DNA of 43,745 nucleotides. It comes from Clostridiaceae bacterium (lineage in GTDB: Bacteria; Bacillota; Clostridia; Saccharofermentanales; UBA5734). Where the stretch lies: NCBI GenBank assembly GCA_012523135.1, contig JAAYJD010000020.1:1-43745 (forward strand), in the 5' to 3' direction. Shown here piece by piece: positions 7,963 through 17,573 of this stretch (the stretch's first letter is position 1; the number at the start of each line of letters is the position of its first letter). The translations under genes were made by a program, and so were the position numbers. The notes beneath the pieces are model-generated. The model was not told the DNA's origin, searched no databases, and saw nothing but the letters and a program-made list of their open reading frames with translations.

Positions 7963-10900
7963 ATGCTGCGCCTGATCTACAGCATGCAGCGCAGCGTTCT
8001 GCGCCGGACCTGCCTGGAACTGGCTATCCGGCAGACCGAACAAGCACCGGACAGCCGGGTTTTGCTTGTCGTTCCGGAACAGACCAAGATGGATATGGAG
8101 CAGGACTACCTGGCCATGTCCCGTGCGCCCGGCCTGATGCAGGCCGAGGTGCTCAGCTTTCGCCGGCTCGCCTGGCGGCTGCTGGGGGAAGTCGGCCGCC
8201 AGCCGCTTGCCCCGGTCGATCCGGTTGGCCGGGCCATGCTGATCCACCGGGTTCTGCACCAGAATAAGGATAAGCTGCACAGTTTCGGGTACCTGGCCGA
8301 CAAGCCTGGCTTTATCCGCCAGGTGACCGCGGTGCTCGGCGATCTCAAGCGTTACCGGATCGGCGCGGATCAGCTCCAGGAGGCCGCCGAAAAGGCCGAA
8401 GAAAAGGCGCTTCGGGATAAAAGCCTCGACCTGGCCTGTGTCTTGGGCGGCTACGACGCGGCCTTGGCGCAAACCGGACTGACCGATGCCGAAGACGATC
8501 TGACCCGCCTGGCTGAACTGCTGCAGACCCTGTCCGATCTGCCGGGAACCGACTGGCCCTGGCCCTGGTCCCGCCTGGGCTGGCTCAGGCAGGCGCATGT
8601 CCTGGTCAGCGGTTTCGGTGAAGTGCGCGATTTCACGCCCCAGGAGTCGCTCGTGCTCCAGGGCCTGGCCGGCCTTTGCGCGCACGTGACGCTGACCGCC
8701 GCGGCCGATGCGGCGCCAGGCGATTCGCAGGTGCTTGACCAGGGGCTGGAAGCCTATATGGCCGGCCGCAGAACCATCTGGCATCTGCAGACGGTGCTGC
8801 CCGGTCTGAAGATCAGCCGGATTGACGCGGAAGCGACCGGTCTGCAGGCCCGGATCGCGCGTCTGCTGCGCCACGGCAGCCAGGCGATCAAGCCGGACAC
8901 ACAGGACGAGGAGGCGCTGCAGCTGATCAAGGCAGGTTCGACCGACGATGAGCTCAGCTTTCTGGCCGGCACGATCCGCCAGCTGGTGCAGCAGGAAGGC
9001 TACCGTTACCGCGACATCTGCGTTGCCTTGTGCAGCCTGCCGTCTTACCTGCCGCGCCTGCGCGCCGTTTTCCGCGAGTATGGCCTGCCGCTTTTTTTGG
9101 ATATGGAACGGCCGCTTAACGGGTCGCCCCTGATGCGCCATGTGCTGGGCTTGCTGGATATCGGCCTGACGAACTGGTCGCGCCAGGCCCTGATGGCATA
9201 TCTGCGTGCCGGCCTTAGCGATTTGGCGGTCGCGGATATCGACCGCCTGGAAAATGTTTGGCTGGCCCGCGGCCTTTTCCGCCGGGACCGGATTTTCCGC
9301 GACGCGCTGTACCGTTTGCCGGGACTGGCAACCGCAACGGAATCAGAGGCGCCGGGTTCTGATCCCGACGAAGCCGGGCCTGAACGCGAAACGCCGGAGG
9401 CTGGCCTGCTGGCTCTGCGTGACCAGGTGCTGCTGCCGGTCAGGGACGCGCTGCGCCGGTTGTCCGCCAACCCGGATGTACGGGGCAAGGTCGCGGCGCT
9501 GCGCCAGGTCCTGGCCGACAGCGGGATGCTTGAACGGGTTGAAAGCCTGACAAGCCGCTGGGCCGAACAGCAGGAGATGGACGCCGCCGTCATGCTGGCC
9601 CAGTCCTGGAACGCGCTCAACCGGATCCTGGACCAGTATGTGCAGCTGGAGCCTGACCTGCCCGTCTCCATGAAGCAGTTTCGGGACAGCCTCTCAGCCG
9701 GACTGGACACCGCCGCCGCGGGTGTTATTCCATCGGCGATCGACCAGGTGGGTATCGGCGACCTGCAGCGATCGATGCTGCGCCGTGCCAAGGTGCTGTT
9801 TGTCGTCGGGGCCAGCGCGCAGAACCTGCCGCCGGCGCTGCCGCCGGAAGGCTTGCTTAAGGACCCAGACCGGCAGCGGATCGCCCAGCTGACCGGGCAG
9901 TTTTTGCCCAGCAGCGCCCGCGACAAGGTGTTTGCCGATTCCTTTATCCTCGAAACGCTGCTGACACAGCCCGTCGAACGCCTTTTTCTTTCGACAGCCG
10001 CGCCGCCGGCCAATATTTTCAACCAGCTGGCCGCCCAGTATCCCGGCAGCTTAAATCATCTGCCCGCGTGCTGCGACCGATCGGATCCGCGCCTCAACGC
10101 GCCGGCGCCGGCCATGCGCTGGCTGCTGAGCAATCAGCCGGGCCTGGGCCCGCTGCGTGAAGCGCTGGCCGAATGGCTCGCGGCCAGTGGCTTAAGGCTG
10201 CCGGGACGAGAGGAGCGCCGGCTGTCGGTCCGCTCCGACCTGATGCACGCACTCTACGAAGCGCCGGTTGTTCTGAGCGTGTCGCAGCTGGAAAAATACG
10301 CCAGCTGCCCGTTCAGCCACCTGGCCGAACGTCTGTTGGCCTTGCAGCAGCGGCCGGAATGGCGTCCGGAAATCACAGAGACCGGCGTGCTGCTGCACGG
10401 GATCCTCGAACGGGCCATGCAGGCGATCCGCCGCGACCAGCTGGCGCTGCCGGAGACAGAGCGCGAGCAGCTGCCCCAGACCTTTTGGGACCGCTGGCTC
10501 CAGGCGGACTTGTCTGCCCTGATCGACAGCTGGATGCGGGAGTCCGCCGAGCGGGAAGGCCTGGACCGGCTGTACGATATCGGGCTCAACGCCTCCGCCG
10601 GACGACGCGTCCGCCGAACGGCGGAGTCCTCGCTGCAGGTCATGCTGGCGCAGTTCCGGCAGGAAAAATACCAGCCGGTGCGCTTCGAATGGATCTTTGA
10701 CCCGCAGCGCCAGGGCCAGCTGCGCCTGCCGATGCCGACAGAACAATCCGTCTGGCTGCGCGGCAAAATAGACCGGATCGACCACAGCGGCAGCGATGGA
10801 GAAACTGCGTTTCGCGTCATTGACTACAAGAGCGGCCAGAAGACGGCCGACTACCTGGCCCTCTACCACGGCCTGGCGCTGCAGCTGCCGATATACCTGG

Positions 10901-11376
10901 CGGCCTATGCCAGCGCCCATCCACACCTGAAACCAGCCGATGCCGCCTGGTTCACCGTCAACCGTCCCTTTTATGCGGCCAAAGCAGGCGAACAGGTTCC
11001 GGACGACGCGCTGGCTGACAAGCTGGTCAAAATGCAAAAGCTGACCAGCCTGAACCTGGAATCCGACGATCTCATCCGGTTATGCCGTCACGCCGGCCGC
11101 CAGGCCGCCAGGCTGGCCGGTGAACTGCTCAGCGGACGCTTTCCCGTCCGCCCATGCCTGCTCCCCGGTCAGAGAGCCCCCTGCAGCTGGTGTGATTTCC
11201 GTGCCGTGTGCCGGTTTGTCGCCGCCCCGTCAGCCTGGAACAGACCGGCGAAATGGCCCGCAGCCGATGGGTCGCAGGGCAGCTTGAAAGCGTCCTTTCT
11301 GGAACAGATGCGCCAATTGTATCCTGAAGCCAGACTGTCCGATCCCGGCGCGATGCAGGAGGAACAGACACCATGA
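7963..11376 (+). CDS. addB: AddB subunit of the AddAB helicase-nuclease
   Basis: The 1137-residue AddB subunit of the AddAB double-strand-break processing complex, which resects DNA ends for RecA-dependent recombination in Bacillota. Seen are the VPEQTKMDMEQDYL motif near the N-terminus, the nuclease core FRVIDYKSGQK (around residue 950) and the four cysteines of the AddB iron-sulfur cluster: one in YASCPFSH (about residue 780) and three in APCSWCDFRAVC (about 1072-1083). Odd point: the N-terminal Walker A loop usual in AddB (GRxGxGK(T/S)) is absent, replaced by LIYSMQRSVLRRT. Family knowledge says AddB ATP hydrolysis is dispensable for unwinding, so the complex may still work through AddA. 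The gene overlaps addA by 4 nt (ATGA). Confidence 0.93.
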   Translation: MLRLIYSMQRSVLRRTCLELAIRQTEQAPDSRVLLVVPEQTKMDMEQDYLAMSRAPGLMQAEVLSFRRLAWRLLGEVGRQPLAPVDPVGRAMLIHRVLHQNKDKLHSFGYLADKPGFIRQVTAVLGDLKRYRIGADQLQEAAEKAEEKALRDKSLDLACVLGGYDAALAQTGLTDAEDDLTRLAELLQTLSDLPGTDWPWPWSRLGWLRQAHVLVSGFGEVRDFTPQESLVLQGLAGLCAHVTLTAAADAAPGDSQVLDQGLEAYMAGRRTIWHLQTVLPGLKISRIDAEATGLQARIARLLRHGSQAIKPDTQDEEALQLIKAGSTDDELSFLAGTIRQLVQQEGYRYRDICVALCSLPSYLPRLRAVFREYGLPLFLDMERPLNGSPLMRHVLGLLDIGLTNWSRQALMAYLRAGLSDLAVADIDRLENVWLARGLFRRDRIFRDALYRLPGLATATESEAPGSDPDEAGPERETPEAGLLALRDQVLLPVRDALRRLSANPDVRGKVAALRQVLADSGMLERVESLTSRWAEQQEMDAAVMLAQSWNALNRILDQYVQLEPDLPVSMKQFRDSLSAGLDTAAAGVIPSAIDQVGIGDLQRSMLRRAKVLFVVGASAQNLPPALPPEGLLKDPDRQRIAQLTGQFLPSSARDKVFADSFILETLLTQPVERLFLSTAAPPANIFNQLAAQYPGSLNHLPACCDRSDPRLNAPAPAMRWLLSNQPGLGPLREALAEWLAASGLRLPGREERRLSVRSDLMHALYEAPVVLSVSQLEKYASCPFSHLAERLLALQQRPEWRPEITETGVLLHGILERAMQAIRRDQLALPETEREQLPQTFWDRWLQADLSALIDSWMRESAEREGLDRLYDIGLNASAGRRVRRTAESSLQVMLAQFRQEKYQPVRFEWIFDPQRQGQLRLPMPTEQSVWLRGKIDRIDHSGSDGETAFRVIDYKSGQKTADYLALYHGLALQLPIYLAAYASAHPHLKPADAAWFTVNRPFYAAKAGEQVPDDALADKLVKMQKLTSLNLESDDLIRLCRHAGRQAARLAGELLSGRFPVRPCLLPGQRAPCSWCDFRAVCRFVAAPSAWNRPAKWPAADGSQGSLKASFLEQMRQLYPEARLSDPGAMQEEQTP

Positions 11377-14300
11377 GCCCCCAGCCAACAGCCGAACAAC
11401 AGCGTGTTATTGACGCGCCCCGCCAGAACATCCTGGTGTCGGCGGCGGCTGGCTCCGGCAAGACGACGGTCATGACCGATCGCATCGTCGCGCGCATCCG
11501 GGACGGGCTGCTGGAGGTGCCGCGTGTCCTGGTCGTGACGTTTACCGAAGCGGCCGCGCGCAACATGCGCCAGAAGATCGAGGACAAACTGCGCGCGGCC
11601 CGGGCCCAGAGCGAAGATCCTGAGCAGCGTCGCCGCCTGGGCCGGCAGCTGGCTTTGTTGCCGGCCGCGTCGATCTCGACGATTCACGCCTTCTGCCTGC
11701 AGGTGATCCGCGATTTTTACCCGTCTGCACGAGATGATCAGGAACGCCCGCTGATTGAGCCGGGATTTGCCGTCGAAGACCGTTCAGCGGCCGACATCCT
11801 GCTGCAGGAGGTGCTGGACAGCTGCCTGCAGGAATGGTACGAAGCGATCGACGAAGACCGCCTGCCGGAGGGGATGGCAGGCGAGGCGGCCGATGTCCCT
11901 GTGCGCCAGGCCCTGTTCGGTGCCTTTTACCGCCTGACCGACGGCTACGGCGACAGCCGCAGCGACAGGCCGGTCCGTGAATTGATCCTCGGTTTGTACC
12001 ATTTTTTACGCAGCCTGCCTGATTACGACGCGTTTGTCCGGGAGCGGCTGCAGGACCTGCGCCAGGCCGCGTCTGACTTTTCGGCCAGTCCGCATGCCCG
12101 CGCCATCCTGGCTCAGCTCAAGCTGCGCCTCGACCGGGCCATGTCGGTCATACCTGAACTGGAGGAGATGCTGGGCCGCCCCGTTCGCCTGATGGCCGAC
12201 CGCCGGCGCAGCGACGAACTGCAAGCCGCCCTTGTCAGCGCGCTGCAGACCCTGAAAGCCCTGCATACCGGCCTTGCAGCCGGTGACAGCAGCTGGGACT
12301 GGGACGCGGTCTGTGCCAGCGGCCAGGGCTTGACGGATCTGAAAATACCGAACAGCTACAAAAGCGACACCCCGGAGAAGACCCAGGTTGTGGATCTGTT
12401 CTGCCGCTATGTCGCCGAAGCGGTCTGTTTCCTGTCCGGAAACCTGGGTACCGGCAAGTACCGGCAGCACTTCATCTTCCAGACCGCCTGGCAGCTGAAC
12501 AAGACCGCGGCCATGATCGAGGCAGAAATCCGGGAGATGCTGCCGGTCATCGACGTCTTGTTTTTGTTGGTCAACGGGTTGGACGCGCGCTATACCGACC
12601 GCAAACGCGAGACGGGCGTCATCGACTTCAGCGATTTCGAGCATCTCGCGCTGGCCATCCTGCGCCGGGACGAGCCCCGCAACCATTACCGGGAGCGCTT
12701 CCAGGAGATTTACATCGATGAGTACCAGGACACCAGCAGCATCCAGGAAGCGATCCTCGACGCCATTCGGGCGAACAATTGCCTGATGGTCGGCGACATC
12801 AAGCAAAGCATCTACCGCTTCCGCCACGCGCGGCCGCAGATTTTCCGCGGCAAAGCGTCAGATTATACGCAAGGCAATGACGGCATCCTCCTGGAACTGA
12901 ACCGCAATTTCCGCTCCGTCAGCGGCATTCTGGAGGCCGTCAACGGGGTTTTTACGCCCCTGATGTCACAAGATGCCGGAGAGATCGACTACGACGCGCA
13001 CCACGCGCTGGTGCCCTTCAGAGCCGGCGACCCGGCGGTGGCGCATCCGGTTGAACTGATGCTGCTCGACCGCAGCCAGGTGCCGGAGGTGCCTGACGAC
13101 GAGGAAGAGCCAGAAGCCGGGCGGATCATGAGCGAGGACTTGAGCGCCTATGGCCAGGAAGCCCTGATGGTCATCGGCCAGATGCGTTCGCTGCACGCCG
13201 GCGGCATCCACTGGCGCGACATGGCGGTTCTGGCCAGGACCCGGGCCATCCTGGCCGCGTACCGGGAGCAGCTGGACATGGCCGGCGTCCCCGTACTGGC
13301 AGATACCGGTTCCATGGTGATGGACGCCCCGGTCATCCGCCAGATCGAGACGGCGCTGCAGCTGCTGGATAACGCGCGCCAGGACATCCCGCTGGCATCC
13401 GTTATGCATGGCGGCATCGGCCCGCAGACCTTCAGCCTCGATGAGCTGGCCCAGATCCGCCTGTTCGGGCGCCAGGCAGGGCTAAGATATTTCCACGAAG
13501 CCGTGCCGGGCTACCGGGAAGCGGGCCCGGATCTGGCCCTGCGTCAAAAACTGGATCATTTTGACGACTGGCTGGAGCAGATGCGCCAGCAGGCGCTCTT
13601 CCTGAATGTCGGCGAACTGGTCGGCCTGGTTTTGACCCGGACCGGCTGGATCGACCGGGTGGCGGCGGAACCGAACGGCCAGAACCAGGTGCGACTGCTG
13701 CGGCGTTTCCAGGCCTGGTCCGAGGACTATGAAAGCGGCCGGGCCAAAGGCCTTTTCCGTTTTGTCCGCTACCTGGAGAACATGCGCAGCCAGGACTGGC
13801 CGGAACAGCCGGTTGACCTGGAAACAGCTGATGAAGACGCCGTTCGCCTGCTGACCATCCACGGCGCAAAAGGGCTGGAGTTTCCCGTCGTGTTTCTGGT
13901 TGGAACCAGCGGGCGCATCGCGGATCGCGACAGCCAGGAGCACTTGGTGCTCAGCGAGAACCTGGGCATCGGGTTTGATTACAGCGACCCGGAGCGCCGC
14001 ATCCGCTATCCGACCCAGCTCAAAACGGCCATGCTGGATGACATGCGTTCGGCCGGGTTGTCTGAAGAACTGCGTTTGCTTTATGTTGCCATGACGCGGG
14101 CCATGGACCGCCTGATCGTCGCCGGCACGGTCGCGTTGAAGCCGGAACGCGGCGATACGCGCCTGGCGGGCTTGCTAGAACAATCGGGCCGGCACGACGA
14201 TCCGCGCCTCCCGGGCTATCTGGTGCTGTCCGCCCGCAGCTACCTGGAATGGATCGTCCTGGCCCTGACCCGGAATCCGGATCTCGATCTTGGCTTTTTA

Positions 14301-15284
14301 TCCTTAGCCGCAGCGCACCGCCAGACAGCCGACGCGATCTGGCAGGTTCGTCTCTTCGATCTGGCCACCGTTCAGGCCCAGGAAGAAGCATGCCGTGAAA
14401 CGGCCAGGGTTGACGTGTCCGGCCAGCAGGCCCAGGATGTTGCCGCCGTCACGCCTGACTGGTCAGCATTGGAACTGGAGAGCCTGCGCCAACGCATAAC
14501 CGGACTGTATCGTCACGAACAGGCGGCCCGGACGCCCATCAAGCTGACGGTCAGCGAACTGAAGCGCCAAACGATGCCGGACGATCCTGACCGGGAGCTG
14601 GCCTCGGATGTACCGCCTGATTCCACCTGGGCGCTGCGGGGTATCGACCTCACCCTGGTTAAGACCGATCAGCCCGATCACCCCCTGCTGCACGGGGCAT
14701 CGCTGGGGACTGCGCTGCATGCCGCCCTGCGTTACCTGGACCTGGCCCCGGCAGCTCAAAACCCGATTCCAGCTGAAATCGAGCGCCAGCTGGACGCCAT
14801 GGCCCAAGCGGCTATGCTCAGGCCCGCTGAGCGCGAAGCTCTGCAGCCGTTTGTGCCGGCCCTGCTGGCCTTTGTGCGTTCGGACCTGGCCTGGGAAATT
14901 CTGCGCGCGCAGCGGGCTTTGGCAGATTCAGTCCACCAGGAAATGCCCTTTACGCTGGCTTTGCCTGCCCGCCTGGTCTATACCGCCAACTCGGGTCTGG
15001 CAGCGGACGACCAGGTCATGGTCCAGGGCATCATCGACCTGTGGTACCGCCATGAGGGGGAAATCACACTGGTTGACTTCAAATCGGACGACATCCGCGG
15101 TGAACCGGAGCAGATCGCGCACGAACTGGTCCGGCGCTACGCGAACCAGCTGACCTGGTATGCCCGGGCGATCGAAGCGGTCTCTGGCACGGCGGTGCGG
15201 CGCTGCCTGATCTGGCACATCCGGGGGGCGCGCGCTATTTTGGTGCCGCTTGCTCCGGGTTGGCCTGCTGCGGAACCTGGCTGA
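11373..15284 (+). CDS. addA: AddA subunit of the AddAB helicase-nuclease
   Basis: A 1303-residue UvrD-like superfamily 1A 3'-5' helicase fused to a RecB-type nuclease. Walker A is SAAAGSGKTT (23-32); motif Ia is TFTEAAARNM; motif II is IDEYQDTSS (about 448-456); LLTIHGAKGLEFPVVFL (about 825-841) is motif V; LLYVAMTRAMDRL is motif VI. The C-terminal nuclease domain carries GIIDLWYR and VDFKSDD (about 1233-1239). The start ATG overlaps the addB stop, giving translational coupling. The 3' end overlaps the convergent tadA by 50 nt. Length is typical of AddA and all motifs are intact, so this subunit should supply the ATP-driven motor for the complex. Confidence 0.97.
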   Translation: MSPQPTAEQQRVIDAPRQNILVSAAAGSGKTTVMTDRIVARIRDGLLEVPRVLVVTFTEAAARNMRQKIEDKLRAARAQSEDPEQRRRLGRQLALLPAASISTIHAFCLQVIRDFYPSARDDQERPLIEPGFAVEDRSAADILLQEVLDSCLQEWYEAIDEDRLPEGMAGEAADVPVRQALFGAFYRLTDGYGDSRSDRPVRELILGLYHFLRSLPDYDAFVRERLQDLRQAASDFSASPHARAILAQLKLRLDRAMSVIPELEEMLGRPVRLMADRRRSDELQAALVSALQTLKALHTGLAAGDSSWDWDAVCASGQGLTDLKIPNSYKSDTPEKTQVVDLFCRYVAEAVCFLSGNLGTGKYRQHFIFQTAWQLNKTAAMIEAEIREMLPVIDVLFLLVNGLDARYTDRKRETGVIDFSDFEHLALAILRRDEPRNHYRERFQEIYIDEYQDTSSIQEAILDAIRANNCLMVGDIKQSIYRFRHARPQIFRGKASDYTQGNDGILLELNRNFRSVSGILEAVNGVFTPLMSQDAGEIDYDAHHALVPFRAGDPAVAHPVELMLLDRSQVPEVPDDEEEPEAGRIMSEDLSAYGQEALMVIGQMRSLHAGGIHWRDMAVLARTRAILAAYREQLDMAGVPVLADTGSMVMDAPVIRQIETALQLLDNARQDIPLASVMHGGIGPQTFSLDELAQIRLFGRQAGLRYFHEAVPGYREAGPDLALRQKLDHFDDWLEQMRQQALFLNVGELVGLVLTRTGWIDRVAAEPNGQNQVRLLRRFQAWSEDYESGRAKGLFRFVRYLENMRSQDWPEQPVDLETADEDAVRLLTIHGAKGLEFPVVFLVGTSGRIADRDSQEHLVLSENLGIGFDYSDPERRIRYPTQLKTAMLDDMRSAGLSEELRLLYVAMTRAMDRLIVAGTVALKPERGDTRLAGLLEQSGRHDDPRLPGYLVLSARSYLEWIVLALTRNPDLDLGFLSLAAAHRQTADAIWQVRLFDLATVQAQEEACRETARVDVSGQQAQDVAAVTPDWSALELESLRQRITGLYRHEQAARTPIKLTVSELKRQTMPDDPDRELASDVPPDSTWALRGIDLTLVKTDQPDHPLLHGASLGTALHAALRYLDLAPAAQNPIPAEIERQLDAMAQAAMLRPAEREALQPFVPALLAFVRSDLAWEILRAQRALADSVHQEMPFTLALPARLVYTANSGLAADDQVMVQGIIDLWYRHEGEITLVDFKSDDIRGEPEQIAHELVRRYANQLTWYARAIEAVSGTAVRRCLIWHIRGARAILVPLAPGWPAAEPG

Positions 15285-15783
15285 GCGCACGCCGCCTGCG
15301 CTGGGCTTTGCTTCCGTCCGCCCGGTCCGATGCGCGTCTTTTGCGAAAAAAATCAAGCAGCAGCACGCGGCTTTCCTGGGCCAGCACGCCACCCTTGACC
15401 GCGACAGCATGGTTGTGGGCCAGATCCGCCAGATTGGCAATTGAAACGCAAGCCCCGGCTTTGGGGTCTTGGGCTCCGTAGACGAGCGAGCGGATTCGCG
15501 CCTGGATGATGGCTCCGGCGCACATGACACACGGTTCCAGGGTCACATACAGGTCGCAATCGTCAAGCCGCCAGCTGCCCAGACGCCGGCTGGCCTGGCG
15601 CAGCGCCATCATCTCGGCATGCTCCGTCGCATCCTGGCGCTGCTCGCGCCGGTTGTAGCCCCGGCCGACGATAACGCCGTCCCGGACCACCACGGCGCCG
15701 ACCGGGACGTCGCCCTGCCGTGCCGCCCTGGCGGCCAGGATGAGTGCCCGGCGCATCAGCCGTTCGTCGGCAGACGAGGTCAT
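15235..15783 (-). CDS. tadA: tRNA-specific adenosine deaminase TadA
   Basis: Zinc-dependent deaminase that converts the wobble adenosine 34 of tRNA-Arg(ACG) to inosine. The cytidine-deaminase fold motifs are HAE (55-57, in ATEHAEMMAL) and PCVMCAGAI (84-92), giving the His/Cys/Cys zinc ligands and the proton-shuttling Glu57. At 182 residues it is longer than the usual 150-165; the surplus is an Arg/Ala-rich tail after LLLDFFRKRR that falls where the gene overlaps convergent addA by 50 nt. The ATG overlaps the galactokinase-family stop (ATGA), so the gene is translationally coupled as the last member of the DUF3842-kinase-tadA operon. Confidence 0.95.
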   Translation of the reverse strand: MTSSADERLMRRALILAARAARQGDVPVGAVVVRDGVIVGRGYNRREQRQDATEHAEMMALRQASRRLGSWRLDDCDLYVTLEPCVMCAGAIIQARIRSLVYGAQDPKAGACVSIANLADLAHNHAVAVKGGVLAQESRVLLLDFFRKRRASDRADGSKAQRRRRALSQVPQQANPEQAAPK

Positions 15784-17078
15784 GGCACGGGATTCAACGC
15801 GACAGATCCGAGCGGCCTGACCCGCATCTGGGCCGGGGCGTCGGGTCCGAACAAGGCGCGCATGGCGTCCAGGTAGACGTCAACCAGGTCCAGCGGGACA
15901 AACGCCTGGATGGTGCCGGCGAACCCGCCGCCATGGACACGGCACGCGCCGCGCCCCGCGAGAATTTTTTCGGATACGGACAAGGCCAGGGCCAATGATT
16001 GCTCATCCGGGAAGGACGGCGAATAGATGTTCTGCAGCTGGGTGCGCGAGCTGGACCCGGAGGCGGTGACGAGGGCCAGGAACGCGCCAAAATCCTGGCG
16101 GCGCAAGGCGTCCGCCTGCAGGCGAACGCGGTCGTTGTCCTGGAAAAAATGAATGGCGCGCAGCAGCGCGCGGTCCGTGACCTGGCTGCGCAGGCCGGGC
16201 AGGCGCTGCCAGAAGGTTTTCTCATCGACTTCGCGCAGCACCGCGCAGCCAAAACAGGCCGCGACCTGTTTCATGTCCTGCGGGATCGAGGCATAGTCCG
16301 CGGTCAGGTCCGCGTGATTGCCGCCGGTGTTGGTGATGACGAGGGCATGCCCGGTCGCGGTAAAATCCAGGTCGATCGGGGTGACAGCGGGCTTTTGCGG
16401 GTCAGCGAAATCGATCGCCATAAAGCCGCCGACAGAGCAGCCGCACTGGTCCATCAGGCCACTCGGTTTGCCGAAATAATGGTTTTCGGCGTATTGGCCG
16501 ATCTTAGCGCGCTCCACGGGTGCCAGTTTGCCTTCGTTCCAGAGCTCGTCGAGGATCGTTGCCACCAGCACTTCGAAGGCAGCGGAGGAGCTGAGACCGG
16601 AACCTTTGGGCACCCGACTGGCTGTGTAGGCGTCGAAACCGCCGATGCCACAGCCGCGCTGGGTAAAGGCGGCCGCGATACCCCGGATCAGGGAAGCGGA
16701 ATGGCCTTTCTCGTCATCTTGCGGTTCCAGCCGGACCAGGTCGATGACATCCATGTGGTCGAACCCTTCAGACTGCAGGCGGATGATTCCATCCTGGTTG
16801 GGCGCGCAGACCGCGATGATGTCCAGGTCGACCGAAGCGCATAAAACACGGCCATGCTGGTGGTCGGTGTGGTTGCCGCCCACTTCGGTCCGTCCAGGCG
16901 TGCTGAAAAGAGTGGCCTGCTGATGACCGGGAAAACAATCTTCAAACAGCCCGGCCAGGCGCAGCCAGCGACGGGTCTGCATGTCAAGGTCAACCTGACC
17001 GGTTCCGTAAAGGGCTTGCATGGTTGCCTGCACCGATTCTGACTGCAGGATGGTGCCGACTCGATCGACCATGTTCAT
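15780..17078 (-). CDS. galactokinase family protein (GHMP kinase)
   Basis: A 432-residue GHMP-superfamily sugar kinase most like galactokinase, which makes galactose-1-phosphate from galactose and ATP. Motifs: the signature PGRTEVGGNHTDHQ (61-74), the GHMP ATP loop PKGSGLSSSAAFEVL and the C-terminal CRVHGGGFAGTIQAF. The signature is atypical: the usual GEHTDY, whose Glu and Tyr lie near the sugar site, reads GNHTDH. There is also an N-terminal extension of about 35 residues. No galT or galE is in the window. AGGAGG precedes the ATG; the gene is 52 nt after the DUF3842 gene and couples to tadA. GHMP sugar kinase is certain; galactose as the substrate is probable only. Confidence 0.85.
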   Translation of the reverse strand: MNMVDRVGTILQSESVQATMQALYGTGQVDLDMQTRRWLRLAGLFEDCFPGHQQATLFSTPGRTEVGGNHTDHQHGRVLCASVDLDIIAVCAPNQDGIIRLQSEGFDHMDVIDLVRLEPQDDEKGHSASLIRGIAAAFTQRGCGIGGFDAYTASRVPKGSGLSSSAAFEVLVATILDELWNEGKLAPVERAKIGQYAENHYFGKPSGLMDQCGCSVGGFMAIDFADPQKPAVTPIDLDFTATGHALVITNTGGNHADLTADYASIPQDMKQVAACFGCAVLREVDEKTFWQRLPGLRSQVTDRALLRAIHFFQDNDRVRLQADALRRQDFGAFLALVTASGSSSRTQLQNIYSPSFPDEQSLALALSVSEKILAGRGACRVHGGGFAGTIQAFVPLDLVDVYLDAMRALFGPDAPAQMRVRPLGSVALNPVP

Positions 17079-17130
17079 GGGTCTTTCCTCCTAGTATGTA
17101 GGGTATAATGGACGATGTCCGGATGGATTC

Positions 17131-17559
17131 TCACGGGGACAGCTGGTCCGCCAACAGAGCGACAGCGCGGTCGACGAGCTGCGGCAAAGGCAGGTCGCCG
17201 ATGCCGACCACCTGCAGGTGGCATTTACCGAAGGGGATCAGGATCTTGACGGCATCCGCCTCGGCGATTGCCGTCGCCATGGCCGGGCTCAGTTCGCCGT
17301 ACATGGAACCGGCTGCGATGATCCCGATGGCGCCCAGGATGACGTCGGCGGACCGGCAGTTCCAGATCACGGCCGATTCGCCGGTCGCACCGGCGTCAGC
17401 GCCGGCCCGGAGCATGTTCGATGTCGCCAGGGCATTGGTGCCGACGGCGACCAGCTCAAAGCCAGTCAGATTCTCCCGGCGGATTTTTTCGATCAGGGCT
17501 TTGCCAATACCCCCGCCCTGACCGTCGATGATGACAACTTTTGCTGTTCCAGACTGCAT
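17131..17559 (-). CDS. DUF3842 family protein
   Basis: A small protein of 142 residues resembling DUF3842, a family of unknown function found mainly in clostridia. It begins with a Rossmann-like glycine-rich segment, VVIIDGQGGGIGKALIEKI, followed by ELVAVGTNALATSNM and GAIGIIAAGSMYGELSP, suggesting nucleotide or small-ligand binding. ATG 17559 is preferred over the TTG at 17568 because AAGGAG lies 10 nt before the ATG but only 1 nt before the TTG. It is the first gene of an operon with the galactokinase-family kinase and tadA, under the promoter at 17603-17631. No specific function can be assigned. Confidence 0.8.
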   Translation of the reverse strand: MQSGTAKVVIIDGQGGGIGKALIEKIRRENLTGFELVAVGTNALATSNMLRAGADAGATGESAVIWNCRSADVILGAIGIIAAGSMYGELSPAMATAIAEADAVKILIPFGKCHLQVVGIGDLPLPQLVDRAVALLADQLSP

Positions 17560-17573
17560 TTTCCCCAATCTCC

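Noticed and set aside
7867-9141. A 424-codon minus-strand frame over addB
   Set aside because: Arg/Gly/Gln-rich low-information sequence typical of antisense frames in GC-rich genes; addB motifs are on the plus strand.
15999-16844. A 281-codon plus-strand frame inside the galactokinase-like gene
   Set aside because: Shadow of the minus-strand kinase, whose GHMP motifs are intact; no ribosome site precedes it.
17101-17123. TATAAT plus GGAC-GAT-GTCC near the start of the galactokinase-family gene, resembling the tag operator
   Set aside because: The TATAAT is on the plus strand with no -35 and would point against the operon; arms are only 4 bp, and similarity to the tag palindrome is partial.
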